From contig JAFKGD010000016.1 in assembly GCA_017307855.1 (NCBI GenBank), forward strand, positions 1-64,000: a stretch of DNA of 64,000 nt, given 5' to 3'. The number at the start of each line of letters is the position of its first letter. Position 1 is the first letter of the stretch. Under the pieces are notes generated by a model. It saw only the letters and a list, made by a program, of their open reading frames with translations. It was not told where the DNA came from and did no database searches. A program made the translations under genes and the position numbers. Source of the stretch: Burkholderiales bacterium. Its GTDB lineage: Bacteria > Pseudomonadota > Gammaproteobacteria > Burkholderiales > Burkholderiaceae_C. Below, in pieces: positions 52,141-61,718 of this stretch.

Positions 52141-53207
52141 CACAGGCCTGCCTTTCTGCTCCAGCGCACGCGATAAGCGATCAAGGTGTCGCAGGCCAGC
52201 AGCGTGAACAGCAGCAGGCCCTGGAACACGCCGGTGAGCGACTTGGGCAGGCCCAGCCGCGACTGCGCCAGCTCGCCGCCGATGTAGAACATGCTCATCA
52301 GGATGGCCGAGAACACCATGCCCACCGGGTGCAGCCGCCCCACGAAGGCCACGATGATGGCCGCGAAGCCGTAGCCGGCGGGCACATACGGTGTGAGTTG
52401 TCCGATGGGGCCCGCCACTTCGAGCGCGCCGGCCAGACCCGCCGCGCCGCCCGAGATCAACAGCGCCGTCCAGAGGGCGCGCCGCGACGAGAAACCCGCG
52501 TAGCGCGCCGCCGCCGGAGCGAGGCCGCCCACCTGCTGCGCGAAGCCCGCGCGCGTGCGGAACAGGAACACCCACAGCACGCCCGCACCCAGCAGCGCCA
52601 GCAGCAGGCCGATCGACACGCGCGAGCCCTGCATCAGGCGCGGGATGCGCGTGGCGGCCTCGAAGGTCTTGGTCTGCGGGAAGTTGTAGCCCATCGGGTC
52701 CTTCCACGGACCGTAGACGAGGAAATAAAGCAGCTGCACCGCCACGTACACCAGCATCAGGCTGACCAGGATCTCATTGGCGTTGAAACGATCGCGCAGC
52801 AGTGCCACGATGCCCGCCCACAGCATGCCGCCCAGGATGCCGGCCATCAGGATGGGCACGACGATCCACGCGCCCGTGCCGGGCGTGGCCAGCAGCGCCA
52901 CACCGCCACCGGCCACGGCGCCGATGACGAACTGGCCTTCGGCGCCGATGTTCCACACGTTGGAGCGGAAGCACACGGCCAGCCCCAGCGCCACGATCAG
53001 CAGCGGCGTGGCCTTGACCATCAGCTCGGACAGCGCATAGGCGTTCTTGACCGGTTCCCAGAAGAAAACCGACAGCCCGCGCACGGGATCCTTGCCCAGC
53101 GCCACGAACAGGATCACGCCGAGCACCACGGTGACGGCCAGGGCGAGCAGTGGCGAGCACGCGCTCCAGGCGCGCGAAGGTTGCGGACGGGGCTCAAGCC
53201 GGAGCAT
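52140..53207 (-). CDS. BMP-type ABC transporter permease 1
   Basis: This is the partner permease (355 aa), with family segment FRSNVWNIGAEGQFVIGAVA and about ten hydrophobic helices. It overlaps the ATPase gene by 14 bases and the second permease by one base. In Bacillus-type purine nucleoside importers (NupABC/BmpA) the same ATPase-permease-permease order occurs. Here adenine and guanine deaminases follow in the operon, supporting purine bases or nucleosides as cargo. Confidence 0.9.
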   Translation of the reverse strand: MLRLEPRPQPSRAWSACSPLLALAVTVVLGVILFVALGKDPVRGLSVFFWEPVKNAYALSELMVKATPLLIVALGLAVCFRSNVWNIGAEGQFVIGAVAGGGVALLATPGTGAWIVVPILMAGILGGMLWAGIVALLRDRFNANEILVSLMLVYVAVQLLYFLVYGPWKDPMGYNFPQTKTFEAATRIPRLMQGSRVSIGLLLALLGAGVLWVFLFRTRAGFAQQVGGLAPAAARYAGFSSRRALWTALLISGGAAGLAGALEVAGPIGQLTPYVPAGYGFAAIIVAFVGRLHPVGMVFSAILMSMFYIGGELAQSRLGLPKSLTGVFQGLLLFTLLACDTLIAYRVRWSRKAGL

Positions 53208-54738
53208 GGGCGGCCTCCACAGTTGCCGGCTGGCTGGGGGCGTGCTCCCACAGCCCGCTCATCCATTCGCCAATGCGCTCCACCGTGGCATCGGCCCTGG
53301 CGATCGGCGGCGACAGCCGGCCCCGGGCGATGACGTAGAGCCGGTCGCTGATCTCGAACAGCTCGTCGAGCTCTTCGCTGACCACCAGCACGGCGCAGCC
53401 CGCGTCGCGCAGCGCCAGCAGCTCGCCGCGGATCTGCGCGGCCGCGCCCACGTCCACGCCCCACGTGGGCTGCGAGACGATGAGCAGGCGCGGGCGCGCG
53501 TCGATCTCGCGCCCGACGATGAACTTCTGCAGGTTGCCGCCCGACAGCGATTTCGCCGCCGCCTGCGGCCCGCCCGCCTTGACGTTGAAGCGCGCGATGA
53601 TGTCGGCCGCCTGCCGCTGCAGCTGGCCGGTGCGGATCCAGCCGCCCCGCCCCACGGCATCGCGCCGCGTGAGCAGCAGGTTGTGCGCCAGGCCCAGCGT
53701 GGGCACGGCGCCACGGCCCAGGCGCTCCTCGGGCACGAAGTTCACGCCCAGCGCACGGCGGCGCTGCGGGCCCAGATGGCCGACGGCCTGGCCGAACACT
53801 TCGACCATGCTGCGTTCGGCCCGCGTGTCTTCGCCCGAGAGCGCATACAGCAGCTCTTTCTGGCCATTGCCCGAGACGCCCGCGATGCCCACGACCTCGC
53901 CCGCGTGCACTTCGAGCGAGAGCGCATCCAGGTCGATGCCGAAAGGCGATTCGCGCGGCAGCGAGAGCGAGCGCACGCGCAGCACGGTCTGCCCGGCTTC
54001 GGTGGGCCGGTGCTCCAGCGCCGGAGGCTCGGCGCCGATCATCAGGCGCGAGAGCGAGGCGTTGGTTTCCTCGCGCGGATCGCACACGCCCGTCACCTTG
54101 CCGCCGCGCAGCACCGTGCAGGCCGTGCACAGCTCGCGGATCTCGTGCAGCTTGTGGCTGATGTAGAGGATGCTGCAGCCTTCGCTGGCCAGCTGTTTGA
54201 GCACGACGAACAGCTTCTCGACCGCCTGCGGCGTGAGCACCGAGGTGGGCTCGTCCAGGATCAGCAGCCTGGGGTTGGTGAGCAGCGCGCGGATGATCTC
54301 CACGCGCTGCATCTCGCCCACCGACAGCGTGTGCACCGGGCGGTCGGGATCGATGTCCAGCCCGTACTCGGCGGCCTTGGCGCGCACGCGGGCGGACACC
54401 TCGGCCAGCTTGAGCCCACGATCCAGGCCCAGCCAGACGTTCTCGGCCACCGTCAGCGTATCGAACAGGCTGAAGTGCTGGAACACCATGCTGATGCCCA
54501 GGTGGCGCGCTTCCTGCGGATTGCGGATATGCACGGGCTGGCCGTCGAACAGCATCGAGCCTTCGTCGGGCTTGACCGAGCCGTAGATGATCTTCATGAG
54601 CGTGGATTTGCCGGCCCCGTTCTCGCCCAGCACCGCGTGGGTCTGGCCGGGCATCACCGTGAGCGACACGTCGCTGTTGGCCACCACGGCCGGGTACCGC
54701 TTGGTGATGTGGGCCAGTTGCAGGCGCGGGTGAGTCAT
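53194..54738 (-). CDS. BMP-type ABC transporter ATPase, two nucleotide-binding domains
   Basis: This is a tandem ATPase (514 aa). The first domain has Walker A GENGAGKST, signature LSVGEMQR and Walker B LLILDEPTSVL. The second has a degenerate Walker A-like GVSGNGQKE, signature LSGGNLQK and LLIVSQPTWGVD, as is normal for the sugar/nucleoside class of double ATPases. It is the first transporter gene of the operon and starts only 16 bases after the LysR gene, so the regulator and importer are probably on one transcript. Confidence 0.91.
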   Translation of the reverse strand: MTHPRLQLAHITKRYPAVVANSDVSLTVMPGQTHAVLGENGAGKSTLMKIIYGSVKPDEGSMLFDGQPVHIRNPQEARHLGISMVFQHFSLFDTLTVAENVWLGLDRGLKLAEVSARVRAKAAEYGLDIDPDRPVHTLSVGEMQRVEIIRALLTNPRLLILDEPTSVLTPQAVEKLFVVLKQLASEGCSILYISHKLHEIRELCTACTVLRGGKVTGVCDPREETNASLSRLMIGAEPPALEHRPTEAGQTVLRVRSLSLPRESPFGIDLDALSLEVHAGEVVGIAGVSGNGQKELLYALSGEDTRAERSMVEVFGQAVGHLGPQRRRALGVNFVPEERLGRGAVPTLGLAHNLLLTRRDAVGRGGWIRTGQLQRQAADIIARFNVKAGGPQAAAKSLSGGNLQKFIVGREIDARPRLLIVSQPTWGVDVGAAAQIRGELLALRDAGCAVLVVSEELDELFEISDRLYVIARGRLSPPIARADATVERIGEWMSGLWEHAPSQPATVEAAHAPA

Positions 54739-54754
54739 GCGGTGGTTGTCCTCG

Positions 54755-55696
54755 TCATTCTTTGGCGTCCTTGCGCAATTCGGCGGCCACCGACTTCACG
54801 CGCTCGCGCAGCCAGCGCGCCGAGCTCGACGCGTGCGTGCGTTCGTGCCACAACTGGTAGTACATCATGCGCGGCAAATCCACGGGGCATGGCAGCACCT
54901 GCACCGGCAGGCTGGAGGTGAAGCGCTCGCAGTACTGCCGGCCGGTGGTGAGCACGAGCAAGCTCGATGCCACCATGGCCGGGATCAGTCCGAAATGCGG
55001 ACAGCGGGCGGTGATGTTGCGCGCCAGGCCCAGCTCCGCCAGCAACTCGTCGACCACGCCGCGCGCGCCAGGGTGGGTAGGCGTGGGCGCAATGTGCTCG
55101 GCCGACAGCCATTCGTCCTGGTCCCAGCCGCGCCGCACGGCCGGGTGGTCAGTCGCCACCAGCGAGACCACCTCGTCGCCGAAAAGGCGCGCCATGTGCA
55201 GGTCGTCGGGCGGCTTGCGCCAGTTGCCCACCACCACGTCCACGCGGCCCTGCGCCAGATGGGCGCGGTAGTCGGAATCGGCGGTGAGCGGGTGGATCTC
55301 GATCTGGCAGGCCGGCGCCTGGGCCTTGATCTGCGCGACCAGACGCGGCAGGAACAACGGATCGAGGTAGTCGCTGGCCGCCACGCGGAAGGTGTTGATG
55401 GCCGTCTGCGGATCGAAGCCTCGCGCGTCGGCGAACATGACCTCGGCGGCACGGAGAATGCTGGCAGACGGCTCGATCATGCGCAGGCCGGCATCGGTGG
55501 GCACCATTCCGGAGCCCGAGCGCACCAGCAGCGGATCGCCGGCCAGCTCGCGCAGCCGTTTCAGGGCGGCCGAAACCGCGGGCTGGTACATGCCCAGGCG
55601 GATGGCGGCTCGCGAAACGCTGCGTTCTGTCAGCACGGTATGCAAGACCCTGATGAGGTGGAGGTCTATCTTGTCGAAAAGCGACTGGTCTCTCAT
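54755..55696 (-). CDS. LysR-family regulator, probable regulator of xdhAB and purine uptake
   Basis: This is a LysR-type regulator (313 aa). The helix-turn-helix is in SVSRAAIRLGMYQPAVSAAL (from about residue 26) and the effector domain begins near FRVAASDYLDP. It is divergent from xdhA and 16 bases upstream of the importer operon on its own strand. This position would let it sense a purine and regulate both directions. The 128-base divergent gap contains a TATG-N6-CATA repeat and a further CGTATG. The effector (hypoxanthine, xanthine or urate) is an inference. Confidence 0.86.
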   Translation of the reverse strand: MRDQSLFDKIDLHLIRVLHTVLTERSVSRAAIRLGMYQPAVSAALKRLRELAGDPLLVRSGSGMVPTDAGLRMIEPSASILRAAEVMFADARGFDPQTAINTFRVAASDYLDPLFLPRLVAQIKAQAPACQIEIHPLTADSDYRAHLAQGRVDVVVGNWRKPPDDLHMARLFGDEVVSLVATDHPAVRRGWDQDEWLSAEHIAPTPTHPGARGVVDELLAELGLARNITARCPHFGLIPAMVASSLLVLTTGRQYCERFTSSLPVQVLPCPVDLPRMMYYQLWHERTHASSSARWLRERVKSVAAELRKDAKE

Positions 55697-55716
55697 ACCT
55701 GCGTCCGCATTCGCGT

Positions 55717-55747
55717 CATATGCGAAGCCATATGCAATGGCCGTATG
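55717..55747. promoter_or_regulatory. Repeated CATATG boxes in the lysR-xdhA divergent gap
   Basis: CATATG occurs at 55717-55722 and 55729-55734, and a variant CGTATG at 55742-55747, spaced 12 and 13 bases apart. The first two form TATG-N6-CATA, an inverted repeat with T-N11-A-like geometry at 55719-55732, suitable for a LysR protein. They lie 20-50 bases from the lysR start and 78-108 bases from the xdhA start. Binding is inferred. Confidence 0.52.
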
Positions 55748-55824
55748 TCAGGGACTACCCTCATGTCATGGCGCCCCCCCTGGCGCGTCGAATGCTGCAT
55801 TCTGATTGTTGTGCCGAACCCACC

Positions 55825-57288
55825 ATGAATACCCGACCCATCCGCTTTGTCCGCCGGGGCGAGCTCGTCACGCTCGGCAATGTATCACCCGACCGCACGC
55901 TGCTGGAGGTGCTGCGCGAGGACCTCGGCTGCACCGGCACCAAGGAGGGCTGCGGCGAAGGTGACTGCGGCGCCTGCACCGTCGTGCTGGGCGAGGCCGA
56001 GGGCGACCGCGTGTCGTACAAGGCCGTCAACAGCTGCATCCGCCTAGCCCACTCCGTGGACGGTCTGGCCGTTTGGACGGTGGAAGACCTGGCGCAGGAC
56101 GACGGCAGCTTGCACCCGGTGCAGCAGTCGATGGTGGACTGCCACGGCAGCCAGTGCGGCTTCTGCACGCCGGGCTTCGTGATGAGCCTGTTCGGCATGT
56201 ACAACAACAAGGTGTGCCGCGGCCAGGCCGTCGGCCGCGAAGAGGCCCGGCGTGACCTCTCGGGCAACCTCTGCCGCTGCACCGGCTACCGCCCGATCCT
56301 CGACGCGGCCGAGCAGATGTTGCAGCTGCCGCCCGTGCGCGTCCATGAAGCCGCGTTGCTGGCGCAGTTGCGCGAGATCGCACCACAGCACGCGGACGGT
56401 GGTTACCTGGCCCCGGCCACCCTGCCCGCCCTGCTGCAGGCGCGCGCCGACCATCCGGGCGCCCAGGTCGTGGCCGGCACCACCGACGTGGGCCTGTGGA
56501 TCACCAAGATGCACCGCCAGTACGACACCGTGCTGGATGTGACCCGCGCGGCCGAGCTGCGCCGCGTGGAGCGCTACCCGCACCACATCGCCATCGGGGC
56601 CGCCGTGACGCTGCACGAGGCCTTCGACGCCCTGGTGGCCGACCGGCCTCAACTCGCCACGTTCGCCCAGCGCTTCGCCGGCTTGCCCGTGCGCAATTCG
56701 GGCACGCTGGGCGGCAACGTGGCCAACGGCTCGCCCATCGGCGACTCGATGCCGCTGCTGATCTCGCTGGGCGCGAGCGTGGTGCTGATGAGCATGCGGC
56801 GCGGCACGATGCGGCACCGTGAGTTGCCGCTGGAACAGCTCTACACCGGCTACCGCCAGAACGTCATGGCGCCCGACGAACTGCTGGCGTGGATCAAGGT
56901 GCCGTTGCCGACGACCGGAGAGTTCCTCAGGGCCTACAAGATTTCCAAGCGCTACGACGACGACATCTCGGCCGTGTGCCTGGCCGTGCGCCTGCACCTG
57001 CAGGACGGCGTGGTGAGCCAGGCCTCCATCGGTGCCGGCGGCGTGGCCGCCACGCCGGTGCGCGCCACGCAGGCAGAAGCCGCACTTGTCGGCCAGCCCT
57101 GGACCGAAGCGGCGGCCCGCGCCGCCGGCGCCGCGCTGCAGGCGCAGTTCCAGCCGATCTCCGACATGCGCGCCTCGGCGGCCTATCGCCGGCAACTGCT
57201 GGCCAACCTGATGCAGCGCCTCTGGCTGGAAAGCCAGGGCGCCACGCGCATCAATCTCGAGAGCTTCGCGCTGGAGGGAACGCAATGA
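55825..57288 (+). CDS. xdhA: Xanthine dehydrogenase small subunit (FeS/FAD)
   Basis: This is the electron-transfer subunit of xanthine dehydrogenase (487 aa). The N-terminal plant-type [2Fe-2S] domain has GCTGTKEGCGEGDCGACTV, and the second [2Fe-2S] domain has SQCGFCTPGF and GNLCRCTGYRP. The FAD domain contains VVAGTTDVGLW and SGTLGGNVANGSPIGD. The ATG at 55825 precedes the conserved start. It overlaps xdhB by ATGA. Together XdhAB oxidise hypoxanthine and xanthine to urate in the cytoplasm, with NAD+ as the usual acceptor. Confidence 0.94.
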   Translation: MNTRPIRFVRRGELVTLGNVSPDRTLLEVLREDLGCTGTKEGCGEGDCGACTVVLGEAEGDRVSYKAVNSCIRLAHSVDGLAVWTVEDLAQDDGSLHPVQQSMVDCHGSQCGFCTPGFVMSLFGMYNNKVCRGQAVGREEARRDLSGNLCRCTGYRPILDAAEQMLQLPPVRVHEAALLAQLREIAPQHADGGYLAPATLPALLQARADHPGAQVVAGTTDVGLWITKMHRQYDTVLDVTRAAELRRVERYPHHIAIGAAVTLHEAFDALVADRPQLATFAQRFAGLPVRNSGTLGGNVANGSPIGDSMPLLISLGASVVLMSMRRGTMRHRELPLEQLYTGYRQNVMAPDELLAWIKVPLPTTGEFLRAYKISKRYDDDISAVCLAVRLHLQDGVVSQASIGAGGVAATPVRATQAEAALVGQPWTEAAARAAGAALQAQFQPISDMRASAAYRRQLLANLMQRLWLESQGATRINLESFALEGTQ

Positions 57289-59591
57289 ACGCGCCCGACA
57301 AGATCCCCACAACGCTCGCCGTGGCCGGCGTCTCGCGGCCTCACGAAAGCGCGGCGGCCCAGGTCGCCGGTGGCGCTAGCTACGTGGACGACATACCCGA
57401 GATCAAGGGCACGCTGTTCGCCGCGCCCATCCTGTCCACGGTGGCCCACGGGCGACTCAGGGGCATCGACGACGCGGCCGCGCGCGCCCTGCCGGGGGTG
57501 CGCGGCATCGTCTATGCCGCCGATGTGCCGGGTGACAAGATCCTGGGCAACTTCGCGCACGATGAGCCCATCTTCGCGCTGGACACGGTGCAGTTCATCG
57601 GCCAGGTGGTCGGCCTGGTGGTGGCCGACAGCGTGATGCAGGCGCGCCGCGCGGCCCGTCGCGTCAAGCTCGACATCGAAGAGCTGCCCGCAGTACTGAC
57701 TGTGCACGAGGCCCTCGCAGCCGAAAGCTACGTGCTGCCGCCGGTGTTCGTTCGACGGGGCGACGCGGCCGCCGCGCTGGCCGCCGCGCCGCATCAGCTC
57801 ACGGGCGCGTTCGAGGTCGGCGGGCAGGAGCACTTCTACCTGGAAGGCCAGATTGCCTACGCGCTGCCGCTGGAGCAGAACCAGTGGTGGATCTATTCGA
57901 GCACGCAGCACCCGGGCGAGGTGCAGCACTGGGTGGCGCACGCGCTGGCCATCGAGAACAACGCGGTCACCGTCGAATGCCGGCGCATGGGCGGTGGCTT
58001 CGGCGGCAAGGAAACACAGAGCGGCCACCTGGCCGTGTGGGCCGCCATCGCGGCCAACCGCTTCAAGCGGCCGGTCAAGCTGCGGCTGGACCGCGATGAC
58101 GACTTCATGGTCACCGGCAAGCGCCACCCGTTCGCCTACGAATACACCGCGGGCTACGACGACACCGGCCGGCTGCAGGGCTTGAAGCTCATGCTGGCGG
58201 CCAACTGCGGCTTCTCGGCTGACCTCTCGGGCCCGGTGGCCGACCGCGCGGTGTTCCACGTCGACAATGCCTACCACCTGGCCGACGTCGAGATCGCCTC
58301 GTACCGCTGCAAGACCCACACGCAGAGCCACACGGCCTTCCGCGGCTTCGGCGGCCCGCAGGGCGTGATCCTGATCGAAGCCATCCTCTCGGACATCGCG
58401 CGCGCGCTCGGCATCGATCCGCTCACCGTGCGCCAGCGCAATTTCTACGACAAGGACGCGCGCGACACCACGCACTACGGCATGCGGGTGGAGGACAACA
58501 TCCTCGAGCCGCTGGTGTCCCGCCTGGCCCAGACGAGCGGCTACCAAGCGCGCCGCGACGCCATCGCCGCGTGGAATGCCGCCAACCCGGTCATCAAGCG
58601 CGGCATCGCCATCACGCCGGTGAAGTTCGGCATCTCGTTCACCGCCACCTTCTTCAACCAGGCCGGCGCGCTGGTGCACGTGTACACCGACGGTAGCGTG
58701 CAGGTGAACCACGGTGGCACCGAGATGGGCCAGGGCCTGAACACCAAGGTGGCGCAGATCGTGGCCGACGAGCTGGGCCTGCCCTTCCACCGCGTGCTGT
58801 GCACGGCCAGCGACACCAGCAAGGTGCCCAACGCCAGCGCCACGGCCGCATCCAGCGGCACCGACCTCAACGGCAAAGCCGCCCAGGCGGCGGCGCGCAC
58901 CGTGCGCGAGCGCCTGGCCGCCTTCGTGGCCGAGCGCTCGGGCTGCCAGCCGGGTCAGGTGGTGTTCGCCGCCGGCCAGGTGAGCACGCCGCAAGCCGCG
59001 ATGACCTGGGAGCAGGTGATCGACGATGCCTATCACGCGCGCGTGCAGCTGTGGAGCGACGGCTTCTACAAGACACCCAAGATCCACTACGACGCCAAGA
59101 CCCTCACCGGCCGGCCGTTCTACTACTTCGCCTACGGCGCCGCCTGCAGCGAGGTGGCGATCGACACGCTGACCGGCGAGAGCCGCGTGCTGAAAGTGGA
59201 CATCCTTCACGACGTGGGCACCAGCATCAACCCGGCGCTGGACATCGGCCAGGTCGAAGGCGGCTTCGTGCAGGGCATGGGCTGGCTCACCACCGAGGAG
59301 CTGGTGTGGAATGCCAAGGGTTACCTCTCCACCCACGCGCCCAGCACCTACAAGATCCCTGCCACGGGCGATATCCCGGACCATTTCAGGACCGAACTCT
59401 GGCCCGAGCCGAACCCCGAGGACTCCGTGTTTCGCAGCAAGGCCGTGGGCGAGCCGCCGTTCATGCTGGCGATCAGCGTGTGGGAAGCCATACGCGACGC
59501 AGTGGCCGTCACGCGTGCCGACCGTCGCGCGCGACTCGACGCCCCAGCGACGGCCGAGCGCGTCCTGAGCGCTTTGCAGCTCGATGGCTGA
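57285..59591 (+). CDS. xdhB: Xanthine dehydrogenase large subunit (molybdopterin)
   Basis: This is the molybdenum subunit (768 aa). Cofactor and substrate motifs are RMGGGFGGKET, HTAFRGFGGPQG, ASATAASSGTDLNG and the catalytic glutamate in SKAVGEPPFM near the C-terminus. It starts within the xdhA stop. The accessory gene xdhC does not follow here as it often does. It is located at 19794. The end of the gene is 48 bases from the convergent hemerythrin gene. Confidence 0.94.
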   Translation: MNAPDKIPTTLAVAGVSRPHESAAAQVAGGASYVDDIPEIKGTLFAAPILSTVAHGRLRGIDDAAARALPGVRGIVYAADVPGDKILGNFAHDEPIFALDTVQFIGQVVGLVVADSVMQARRAARRVKLDIEELPAVLTVHEALAAESYVLPPVFVRRGDAAAALAAAPHQLTGAFEVGGQEHFYLEGQIAYALPLEQNQWWIYSSTQHPGEVQHWVAHALAIENNAVTVECRRMGGGFGGKETQSGHLAVWAAIAANRFKRPVKLRLDRDDDFMVTGKRHPFAYEYTAGYDDTGRLQGLKLMLAANCGFSADLSGPVADRAVFHVDNAYHLADVEIASYRCKTHTQSHTAFRGFGGPQGVILIEAILSDIARALGIDPLTVRQRNFYDKDARDTTHYGMRVEDNILEPLVSRLAQTSGYQARRDAIAAWNAANPVIKRGIAITPVKFGISFTATFFNQAGALVHVYTDGSVQVNHGGTEMGQGLNTKVAQIVADELGLPFHRVLCTASDTSKVPNASATAASSGTDLNGKAAQAAARTVRERLAAFVAERSGCQPGQVVFAAGQVSTPQAAMTWEQVIDDAYHARVQLWSDGFYKTPKIHYDAKTLTGRPFYYFAYGAACSEVAIDTLTGESRVLKVDILHDVGTSINPALDIGQVEGGFVQGMGWLTTEELVWNAKGYLSTHAPSTYKIPATGDIPDHFRTELWPEPNPEDSVFRSKAVGEPPFMLAISVWEAIRDAVAVTRADRRARLDAPATAERVLSALQLDG

Positions 59592-59639
59592 AGCAACGAG
59601 GAACGGCAGACCGCGCAGAGGTGCGGCCCACGCCGGCAG

Positions 59640-60092
59640 TCAGGCGGCGTGCTCGCCGGCGCGCAGCGTAAGGAACTCGGCTTCGTAGACTCGCGCCAGA
59701 TCGGTCTTCTGGCGTTCGGTGAGCACCTTGCCAGCCTGCTGGAAGAACTTCCGCTCTTCTTCTTCGAGATGGTGGTTCACCTTGTGAGCGAGCTTCTTCG
59801 CATGCTCCATCCACGCGGCGCCGCCGGCCTGCAGTTTCTCCATGTCCTCCACCATCTCGTCCATCTCGTGGTGCTCGGCAATGGCGTGGCGCGAGGCGTC
59901 CACCGTGGCGTCGTGCTCGAACAGCGGCACGTAAAAGCACCGCTCCTCTGCCGTTTCGTGCGCGAGCAGCTCGCGCTTGAGGTCGCCGAACACTCGCTCG
60001 CGCTCCTCTGCGCTCACTTGGGCGGCGGTGAGGCGCGCGGCGAGCTCGCGCTGGGTATCGTGGCTGACTCGCAGGGCTTCGAAGATATTCAT
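59640..60092 (-). CDS. Hemerythrin HHE-domain protein
   Basis: This is a small four-helix protein (150 aa) with a diiron-binding histidine/glutamate pattern: VSHDTQRELA, LLAHETAEERCFY, IAEHHEMDEM and HKVNHHLEEEERKFF. Such proteins store or sense O2 or NO, or help repair iron centres. The motif order fits the HHE domain, with two repeats of about 60 residues. It is convergent with xdhB, and no operon partner is obvious. Its role is not clear. Confidence 0.85.
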   Translation of the reverse strand: MNIFEALRVSHDTQRELAARLTAAQVSAEERERVFGDLKRELLAHETAEERCFYVPLFEHDATVDASRHAIAEHHEMDEMVEDMEKLQAGGAAWMEHAKKLAHKVNHHLEEEERKFFQQAGKVLTERQKTDLARVYEAEFLTLRAGEHAA

Positions 60093-60217
60093 GCGGTGCA
60101 GTTTCGGCGCTACGGATGGCAGGCGATGTAGGCATTCGCCCCACGTACCTGCCGGAACGCGCCGGTCATCGGGCCTTCCTATACTGGGCGCTTCGATGCG
60201 CGACGCGGAGGTGAGGC

Positions 60218-60703
60218 ATGCGTGTGGCAGGGAAGCTGACGGTATGGGATGCGCAGGGGCGCTTCGGCGTCATTGCGCCCGATGACGGAAGCGACGAGGT
60301 TTTCGTGGAAGCGGCGGATGGCCTGGACGGGCCACCGCCGCTGCTGGGCGAGTTGCTCGTGTTCGACGTGGTGCGCAACCGCGACGGCACGCGCCGGGCC
60401 ATGAACGTGAGCCGTCCTTCCCGCGACAGTGCGGACCTCGAGCTCGACATCCTGAAGCCGACGCCTGCGACGCCCGCCCCCTTGCACAGGGTCGCGCCGG
60501 CGCGGCCCGCGCGCCGCGTCCGGACAGCCTGGAGCTTCGGCCGGATGCTCGTGACGGCCGTGGTCGTGCTGGGCATGGCCCTCGTGCTGTTCAGCCACCG
60601 CGACAAGCTGATCGCCCTGTCGGTGGAAGACCTCGATCCTTCGAAGCTGCTGCCGCAAGCCACGGCCGATGCGCCAGCGCCGCGCGAGCAACTGACGAAC
60701 TAG
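60218..60703 (+). CDS. Cold-shock-domain protein with C-terminal membrane helix
   Basis: This 161-aa protein begins with an OB-fold cold-shock domain (residues 1-68), with RNP-like segments GRFGVIAPDD and DEVFVEAADG. A charged linker of about 40 residues follows, then one hydrophobic helix (MLVTAVVVLGMALVLF, about 109-124) and a short tail. CspA-type aromatic residues in RNP1 are partly lost (GRFGVI in place of GFGFI). It resembles CSD-DUF1294 proteins but has only one membrane segment. It may bind nucleic acid at the membrane. The function is unknown. Confidence 0.75.
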   Translation: MRVAGKLTVWDAQGRFGVIAPDDGSDEVFVEAADGLDGPPPLLGELLVFDVVRNRDGTRRAMNVSRPSRDSADLELDILKPTPATPAPLHRVAPARPARRVRTAWSFGRMLVTAVVVLGMALVLFSHRDKLIALSVEDLDPSKLLPQATADAPAPREQLTN

Positions 60704-60722
60704 ACCCTGCCTGGGCCCTGCC

Positions 60723-61622
60723 TCATTCGGCGAACAGCTCCATCACAACGCTGCGCAGCCAGCGGTTGCCGGCATCGCCGTCGAAGCGGCGGCTCCAGTG
60801 AAGGGACACGGTGAAGTCGCGCAGCGGGAACATCGGCTCGATGATGGTGTAGCCGCCGTTCACCGCGAAGCCCTGCGCGATGGTCTTGGGCATCACCACC
60901 GCGAGGTCAGTGGCCCGCACGATCGAGGGCAGCACCATGAAGTGTTCGGCCGTCAGGCGCACGCGCGTTTCCAGCTTGAGCAATTGCAGGATGCGCAGCG
61001 TGTCGGCATGCGTGCGCACCGACACGAATTCGAGTTGGTGCAGATCGGCCAGCAAGGCCTGGCTGTTGCGCCGTTTGCCCGTGAACGGATGCCCTTCGCG
61101 CAGCAGGATGATGTAGCGGTCGTTGGTCAGTCGCGCGCGCAGCGTGTCCTTCACCGTCGGCAGGAAGCCGAAGGCCATGTCGATGCTGCCCGCGTCCAGC
61201 GCGGCCGTGATGTCCTCGCGCGGCAAGGGCAACGTGTCCACACGCACGCCGGGCGCGCGTTCGCGCAGCGCGGGCATCAGCTCGGGCAGGAAGCGACCCT
61301 CGCCGATGTCGCTCATGTGGATGCGGAAGGTGCGCTCGGACTGCGCCGGATCGAAATCCGATGCGTCGCCCAGCGCCTGCTCCAGCGTGGCCAGCGCCGT
61401 GCGCACGGCGCTGGCCAGGCGCTGTGCGCGTGGGGTGGGCCGCACACCGCCGGGGGCGCGCACGAACAGCGGGTCTTTCATCAGCAGGCGCAGCCGGGTC
61501 AGGCCCTGGCTGGCCGCGGGCTGCGTCACGTCGAGCAGGTCGGCCGCGCGGCTCACGCTGCCGGCGCGATAGACCGCATCGAAGAGGCGCAGCAGGTTGA
61601 GGTCGATGTCTTTGATATGCAT
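60723..61622 (-). CDS. LysR-family regulator, divergent from indolepyruvate oxidoreductase
   Basis: This is a LysR-type regulator (299 aa). The helix-turn-helix is in SVSRAADLLDVTQPAASQGL and the effector domain starts at FRIHMSDIGEG. The DLNLLRLFDAVYRAGSVSRA start places it in the NodD/LinR-like branch. The 96-base gap to iorA holds the inverted repeat CTTCAT-N11-ATGAAG. Control of iorAB by an aromatic 2-oxo acid is likely (inference). Confidence 0.87.
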   Translation of the reverse strand: MHIKDIDLNLLRLFDAVYRAGSVSRAADLLDVTQPAASQGLTRLRLLMKDPLFVRAPGGVRPTPRAQRLASAVRTALATLEQALGDASDFDPAQSERTFRIHMSDIGEGRFLPELMPALRERAPGVRVDTLPLPREDITAALDAGSIDMAFGFLPTVKDTLRARLTNDRYIILLREGHPFTGKRRNSQALLADLHQLEFVSVRTHADTLRILQLLKLETRVRLTAEHFMVLPSIVRATDLAVVMPKTIAQGFAVNGGYTIIEPMFPLRDFTVSLHWSRRFDGDAGNRWLRSVVMELFAE

Positions 61623-61643
61623 TTATCTAATGCTGCTTAGTTT

Positions 61644-61666
61644 CTTCATTTTATTGATTGATGAAG
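61644..61666. promoter_or_regulatory. LysR-type operator CTTCAT-N11-ATGAAG
   Basis: This is a perfect 6-bp inverted repeat with an 11-base centre (61644-61649 and 61661-61666), the classic T-N11-A architecture. It lies 22 bases from the lysR start and 52 bases from the iorA start, in the most AT-rich part of the gap. The regulator encoded next to it is the natural candidate. Confidence 0.7.
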
Positions 61667-61718
61667 CGGCCCGCGACAAGATCGGCATCGACAAACCCTA
61701 CCCACGGAGACAAGAGCC

